This document shows, in pieces, positions 59,830 to 64,000 of a stretch of 64,000 nucleotides of DNA. The position numbers and the translations under genes were made by a program. The stretch comes from JAFGHJ01 sp964418485 (lineage in GTDB: Bacteria > Hydrothermota > UBA3072). The DNA lies in the NCBI GenBank assembly GCA_964418485.1, contig CAYQMH010000003.1, positions 1-64,000 on the forward strand, read 5' to 3'. Below the pieces are notes generated by a model. The model was not told the DNA's origin. It was given only the letters and a program-made list of their open reading frames with translations, and did no database searches. How positions within the stretch are numbered: position 1 is the stretch's first letter; the number at the start of each line of letters is the position of its first letter.

Positions 59830-60393
59830 ATGAATATTGAGTTTAAAGACAAAAAAATTTTAATGAATAAAAGTGAGATGGGAAAAGTGATTAGGAGACT
59901 CTCTTCTGAAATCGTAAAGGATAATCCCGACATTGAAGCTTTGTGTATAATTGGTATAAGAAAAAGAGGAGATGTTCTTGCCAGGAGGTTAGCAAATATT
60001 CTGAAGAAATCTACTTCATGGGAAATTAAAGTAGGGGTTCTGGATATAACATTATATAGAGATGATTTAACAATATATGGTCCCAAACCTATTATTGGTT
60101 CAACTTATTTTTCCTGCTCCCTAGAAGGCAAGGAAGTTCTGTTGGTCGATGATGTCATTTATACGGGAAGAACAATAAGATCTGCCCTTGATGAGATAAT
60201 GGATTACGGACGTCCTTTGAGAATAAAACTTGCCGTTATGGTTAATAGGGGAGGAAGAGAACTCCCCATTTTTCCTGATTATACCGGTATTTCTGTAGAG
60301 CTGGAAGAGGGGGAAGAAATTCAGGTTCTTTTAAAAGAAACAGACAAAGAAGATAAGATTAAGGTCGTAGAGGTTTTAAATGGGGCTAGATAG
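59830..60393 (+). CDS. pyrR: PyrR-like phosphoribosyltransferase
   Basis: A 187-residue PyrR-family protein with IRKRGDVLARR (48-58) and the PRPP-binding motif LLVDDVIYTGRT near 105. In Firmicutes PyrR regulates pyr mRNA by attenuation and has weak uracil phosphoribosyltransferase activity. Here it heads pyrB and pyrC, but no PyrR-binding loop or attenuator is recognisable upstream. It overlaps pyrB by 14 bp. Confidence 0.93.
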   Translation: MNIEFKDKKILMNKSEMGKVIRRLSSEIVKDNPDIEALCIIGIRKRGDVLARRLANILKKSTSWEIKVGVLDITLYRDDLTIYGPKPIIGSTYFSCSLEGKEVLLVDDVIYTGRTIRSALDEIMDYGRPLRIKLAVMVNRGGRELPIFPDYTGISVELEEGEEIQVLLKETDKEDKIKVVEVLNGAR

Positions 60394-61321
60394 GAAGGAT
60401 TTACTTGGTATTCAAGACTTATCGAGTAATGAGATTAAGGAGATTTTAACCACGGCTGAATATATGGAAGAGATTTTAAAACGGCCTATAAAGAAAGCTC
60501 CTACTCTTCGTGGTATTACAGTGGCTAACCTGTTTTTCGAGCCCAGCACAAGAACCTTAAATTCCTTTATTCTTGCAGAGAAAAGACTTTCTGCTGATTC
60601 TATTAACTTTTCTGCTGCTTCGTCATCGGTTTTAAAGGGCGAAACATTGCTTGATACGGCAAAAAATATACAGGCTATGGAGGTGGACATAATGGTAGTG
60701 AGACATTATGCCCCGGGGAGTCCTCATTTCCTGTCCAAAAGGTTAAGGGCGTCTGTAATAAACGCAGGGGATGGTTGTCATGAGCATCCCACTCAGGCAC
60801 TGATAGATATTATGACTATAAAGAAGAATTTTTCCGAAATTAAAGGTCTAAAGATCGCTATTATTGGAGACATTAAACATTCCAGGGTTAGTCGTTCGCT
60901 GATTTTAGGACTTAACAAAATGGGAGCTGAAATTACAGTATGTGCGCCTCCCACACTTCTACCTCTCTGGCTCGAACCGTTTGGAGTAGAATTTGAGTAT
61001 AGTTTGGAGAAAGCTCTTCCCGGAAAAGATATTCTCTATATCTTGAGGATTCAAAAGGAGCGACAGGAAGAAAGTTTTATTCCTTCTATCCGGGAGTATA
61101 TAAAGAATTACTCTATTACATATGAGAAGCTTAAAAGGTTTGCATCGAAGGACGTAGTTATAATGCATCCCGGACCGATTAATAGAGGGATAGAAGTTGA
61201 ATCGAAGATCGCGGATTCAGAGTATTCTCTCATTTTAAGTCAGGTATCTTCGGGAGTAGCTGTAAGAATGAGTGTTCTTTATCTTCTGTCTCAGAGGAAA
61301 TTAGATGGATCTAAAGATTAA
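60380..61321 (+). CDS. pyrB: Aspartate carbamoyltransferase catalytic chain
   Basis: Makes carbamoyl-aspartate from carbamoyl phosphate. The carbamoyl-phosphate loop is FFEPSTRT (51-58), and further motifs are HPTQALID near 137 and MHPGPINRG near 262. The 313 residues match the catalytic subunit. No regulatory subunit gene (pyrI) is adjacent. It overlaps pyrR upstream and pyrC downstream by 17 bp. Confidence 0.97.
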   Translation: MGLDRKDLLGIQDLSSNEIKEILTTAEYMEEILKRPIKKAPTLRGITVANLFFEPSTRTLNSFILAEKRLSADSINFSAASSSVLKGETLLDTAKNIQAMEVDIMVVRHYAPGSPHFLSKRLRASVINAGDGCHEHPTQALIDIMTIKKNFSEIKGLKIAIIGDIKHSRVSRSLILGLNKMGAEITVCAPPTLLPLWLEPFGVEFEYSLEKALPGKDILYILRIQKERQEESFIPSIREYIKNYSITYEKLKRFASKDVVIMHPGPINRGIEVESKIADSEYSLILSQVSSGVAVRMSVLYLLSQRKLDGSKD

Positions 61322-62588
61322 AAACGTTCATCTTTTTGACCCTTTGAATGGGATTGATGAGGTTGGTACAATCTTAATTGATAAGGGTAAGGTTGTAAAA
61401 GATTCAAAATCAAAAGTCGGTCAAGAAATAGATGCAAAGGGATTATATCTTTTCCCTGGTTTTGTCGATGTCCACTCCCATTTTCGAGAACCCGGTGCTG
61501 AAGATACCGAAACTATAGAAACCGGGTCGAGGGCCGCTGTTAAAGGAGGATATACAGCTGTATGTTTAATGCCTAACACGGATCCTCCGATTGACAATGA
61601 AGGAGTGGTTCGTTTTATAAAGGAAAAAAGTGAAGAAGTTGGTCTTTGCAGAATTTTTTCTATAGGTACTGTTACAAAAGGAAGAAAAGGAAAAGAACTT
61701 TCAGAAATGTCTCATCTGTACGAGGCTGGTTGTGTTGCTTTTAGCGATGATGGAAATTGTGTCATGGATTCATCGATAATGCGAAATGCTCTGGAGTATT
61801 CCAAGTTATTTAATGTTCCTATAATTGACCATCCTGAAGATATTTCTCTCTCTGGTAAGGGGCAAATGCACGAGGGATCTGTTTCTACCGAATTGGGATT
61901 TAAAGGCATACCTGGTGTATCTGAATCGACAGTCGTAGCGAGAGATGTTTTGTTGTCGAAGTTTACAAAGGGAAGAATTCATCTGGCTCATGTTTCAACG
62001 GCGGATTCGGTTAAGCTAATTAAAGAGTGGAAAACTGATAAGGTAACTTCAGAGGTTACTCCGCACCATTTGCTTCTCTCGGATGAAGAAGTTAGAGATT
62101 TTGATTCGAATAAAAAGATGAAGCCTCCTCTACGGACCCGGTATGATATTGAAGTTTTGCAAAAAGCAATAAAGAAAGGTTTAATAGAAGTTGTGGCGAG
62201 CGATCATGCTCCGCATCCCGATTACAAAAAAGAACTTGAGTTTACAGAAGCGGCTTTTGGTGTAACGGGTTTAGAGACTTCTTTCGCGGTTTTGTACACA
62301 GAACTTGTTAAAAAAGGAAAGATCACTCTGGATATATTGATTAAAGTTCTATCATCGGCGCCTGCGAAGATATTTAATTTACCTCTCGGAGAGATAAAAG
62401 AAGGTGGAACGGCAGATTTTACAATTGTAGATCTTAAGAGCACTTGGCAGGTTACCTCTGAAGTGTTTGCTTCAAAGGCAAAAAATTCTCCTTTTATAGG
62501 ACGAAAATTAGAAGGTAACGTTAAGTATTGTATAGTTGAAGGGAAAACAGTTTTTAAAAACGGTGATTTTATAAACACGGAAAAATGA
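61305..62588 (+). CDS. pyrC: Dihydroorotase
   Basis: Cyclises carbamoyl-aspartate to dihydroorotate. The zinc motif is DVHSHFREPG near residue 54, with PHHLLLSDEE and ASDHAPHP later. The 427 residues are the class I length. The gene follows pyrB by a 17-bp overlap. Its stop overlaps the start of an unknown gene in an ATGA arrangement. Confidence 0.97.
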   Translation: MDLKIKNVHLFDPLNGIDEVGTILIDKGKVVKDSKSKVGQEIDAKGLYLFPGFVDVHSHFREPGAEDTETIETGSRAAVKGGYTAVCLMPNTDPPIDNEGVVRFIKEKSEEVGLCRIFSIGTVTKGRKGKELSEMSHLYEAGCVAFSDDGNCVMDSSIMRNALEYSKLFNVPIIDHPEDISLSGKGQMHEGSVSTELGFKGIPGVSESTVVARDVLLSKFTKGRIHLAHVSTADSVKLIKEWKTDKVTSEVTPHHLLLSDEEVRDFDSNKKMKPPLRTRYDIEVLQKAIKKGLIEVVASDHAPHPDYKKELEFTEAAFGVTGLETSFAVLYTELVKKGKITLDILIKVLSSAPAKIFNLPLGEIKEGGTADFTIVDLKSTWQVTSEVFASKAKNSPFIGRKLEGNVKYCIVEGKTVFKNGDFINTEK

Positions 62589-64000
62589 AAGAGAAAATCG
62601 GTCCAGAATATTTAGAAATTGCAAGTACATTCGATAGCAGACTTATTGACACTCTTGAAGAAAGTATTGGCGAAAAAGTGAGCTTTGAATACTATAAAAA
62701 TCTTTTGTTGAGATATTTAAAACCGAAATCTATTAAAGCGACTTTTTCCGATTTTATTAACGAGCACAACGTCAAAATATTTGTTGAAGTTGACAATGAT
62801 GATCTCGCTTATCTCAGGGATATATTTGTTAGATTAAGAGAGGATAAAATATATAAAAAAGATAAGAAATTTTTGTGTGATTTATTCCTTAACGCTTTGG
62901 ATAAAGGGGAACATTTTTTTGTAATACTTTTATCGGCTTTAATCAAATTATATCCAGGTGGATTGACAGAAGGATTTCAAGACTCTTTAATAATAGGGAA
63001 GAATCTTATTGATATTATCTTGGAAGGAATACCAGAGCAAAAAATCGATCCTTTTTCTAAATTATTAACAAAGGAACCTATTTTTCTGGGGTTTCCCGTA
63101 CGGAATTTAAGCGTCGGTGATTTGAAACGTTTCCTTATGCCTTACGGCTTTACACCTTCTGTGTTTATGAAAGTACATGATATTTTGATAGAGGATTTTA
63201 CGGAAAGAGAATCCGGCGATATCGTTTCTCTTTTTAAAAATTCGGAACTGACCAGTACTCAGTCTTTAAGAAATTTTCCTTTTGGAGATTTTTTCATTCC
63301 TTCCAAAAATATTTTGCAAACTTTGGCAAGGATAGCTTCCGGGAAGGCTGGCAAAGCAAAAAAGAAATTAATGGAAAGGGATAGGGTTCTGGATGGGAAG
63401 GACATGAAAGTTCGGGAAGAAACCAACAAGTTTCTTCAAAAAAGTCTTAATAAATTGCAAACTTTGATAGATGTGAGAAATCAAGATTTATCTGTTGTAT
63501 TGATAAAAGTTCAAGAAGAGATTACGAAACTAGAAGAAACGTTGAAGTTGCACCTTAGAATGGTTCAAGAGCTTAAGAGCTTAGGTGGGGCATTGAAAGA
63601 TGAAATTGATCAAAATAAGATCCTTCAAGGTATAAGACCCCAGGATATAACTTCTTTGTTGTCGACTGTTCCCGCCTGGCAAATTGAGAAGATGGTGTTG
63701 GAGTTTTGGAAGGCGCAACCATTTTTAGCTATCATAAGCCCGGCTTCTGAAAAAGCAATTATTCATTTTCTGCGAAAGACGGAAAGAACGGCTAAAGATA
63801 ATCGGCTTTTTTCTAAGTTAAGTTCCGGCCAGAAGAGATCATTCTCGCCGGATGTTAAAAAAGTAATTCATAATTATAAGTTGGTTTTTTATGAAGTTCT
63901 TGAAGTTATATACGTTCGTGATATTATTGGCAAAATGATAGAGATATGGCCGCCCTCGGTTGATTTTGATAATGCGAGATCAAGACTGACAGCGGATAAA
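62585..64000 (+). CDS. Unknown protein, runs off the window
   Basis: A reading frame open for 472 codons to the window end, so the gene is partial at its 3' end. It starts with an ATG that overlaps the pyrC stop, indicating translational coupling in the pyr operon. The product is helix-rich and charged, with a probable coiled coil around residues 265-345 (KFLQKSLNKLQTL and KVQEEITKLEETLKLHLRM). No signal peptide, membrane segment or recognisable motif is present. I do not recognise the family. Confidence 0.8.
   Translation, partial: MKEKIGPEYLEIASTFDSRLIDTLEESIGEKVSFEYYKNLLLRYLKPKSIKATFSDFINEHNVKIFVEVDNDDLAYLRDIFVRLREDKIYKKDKKFLCDLFLNALDKGEHFFVILLSALIKLYPGGLTEGFQDSLIIGKNLIDIILEGIPEQKIDPFSKLLTKEPIFLGFPVRNLSVGDLKRFLMPYGFTPSVFMKVHDILIEDFTERESGDIVSLFKNSELTSTQSLRNFPFGDFFIPSKNILQTLARIASGKAGKAKKKLMERDRVLDGKDMKVREETNKFLQKSLNKLQTLIDVRNQDLSVVLIKVQEEITKLEETLKLHLRMVQELKSLGGALKDEIDQNKILQGIRPQDITSLLSTVPAWQIEKMVLEFWKAQPFLAIISPASEKAIIHFLRKTERTAKDNRLFSKLSSGQKRSFSPDVKKVIHNYKLVFYEVLEVIYVRDIIGKMIEIWPPSVDFDNARSRLTADK

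Noticed and set aside
1..64000. tRNA, rRNA or CRISPR arrays
   Set aside because: GTTCGA-like strings were checked (for example in purN) and none sits in a cloverleaf. No spaced repeat array or rRNA-like sequence was seen.

Overview
This window is chromosomal DNA from an AT-rich, Gram-negative-type bacterium. Outer-membrane biogenesis genes are present (LptF/LptG permeases, LpxC, FabZ, LpxA, Lnt, two predicted beta-barrel proteins), together with many predicted lipoproteins. There are no rRNA, tRNA, CRISPR, phage or insertion-sequence genes. The isolated Ask_Ect-like aspartate kinase, PPi-type phosphofructokinase, archaeal-style UbiA prenyltransferase, lipoprotein serpin and many short intergenic repeats suggest an uncultured lineage of the FCB / WOR-3 type. 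That placement is an impression, not a computed phylogeny.

Layout. 195-4776 (minus): map-dgt-lptF-lptG-yjbQ operon. 4873-12928 (plus): a membrane protein, then transglutaminase, orphan ABC ATPase, purN, Gfo/Idh oxidoreductase, lnt, CCA/HD nucleotidyltransferase and a lipoprotein. 12855-14407 (minus): uppP and a UbiA prenyltransferase. 14528-20270 (minus): era-envC-holB-PSP1-metG. 20537-25163 (minus): beta-barrel protein, ECF sigma factor, zinc-finger anti-sigma factor and a secreted Ig-like-repeat protein. 25479-28168 (plus): DUF4870 protein, lipoprotein serpin, lipoprotein. 28293-34344 (plus): isoprenoid and lipid A genes (xseB, ispA, DUF212, dxs, lpxC, fabZ, lpxA) and deoC. 34366-37568 (minus): YfhO-type membrane protein and a GtrB-like glycosyltransferase. 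37627-41746 (minus): a methyltransferase and a dense thiol-redox operon (two-fold thioredoxin protein, TrxB-like flavoprotein, glutaredoxin, TlpA, a 49-residue CxxC membrane protein, NapH-like 4Fe-4S membrane protein). 42052-42861: Mrp. 43057-46063 (plus): pilin-like protein, DUF58, BatA-like protein. 46088-46864: response regulator with a PATAN domain. 47110-53135 (plus): M23 peptidase, aspartate kinase, PPi-PFK, glutaredoxin, ferritin-like protein, metallo-beta-lactamase-fold hydrolase. 53245-55788 (minus): DHOD-like protein, Nudix, predicted envelope protein. 56111-57235: lipase-like hydrolase. 57255-59266 (minus): short ComEC and DnaJ-TPR. 59652-64000 (plus): small ORF, pyrR-pyrB-pyrC and an unknown gene running off the window.

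Two non-coding themes stand out. First, a very uniform promoter, TTGAC(A/T), 16-bp spacer, TAnnnT, precedes many operons. In several cases the -10 box ends about six bases before the ATG and no Shine-Dalgarno is present, so leaderless transcripts are predicted. Second, a 151-bp structured palindromic element (55887-56037) and several families of short intergenic repeats (CTCTGTG-type, ATTCAACAATT-type, CGCAAAG-type) remain unexplained.

The most system-like novelty is the redox operon. It pairs a TrxB-like protein lacking the NADPH-binding arginines with a NapH-like iron-sulfur membrane protein and a tiny CxxC membrane protein. All functions are inferred by reading the sequence; no database search or structure prediction was run.
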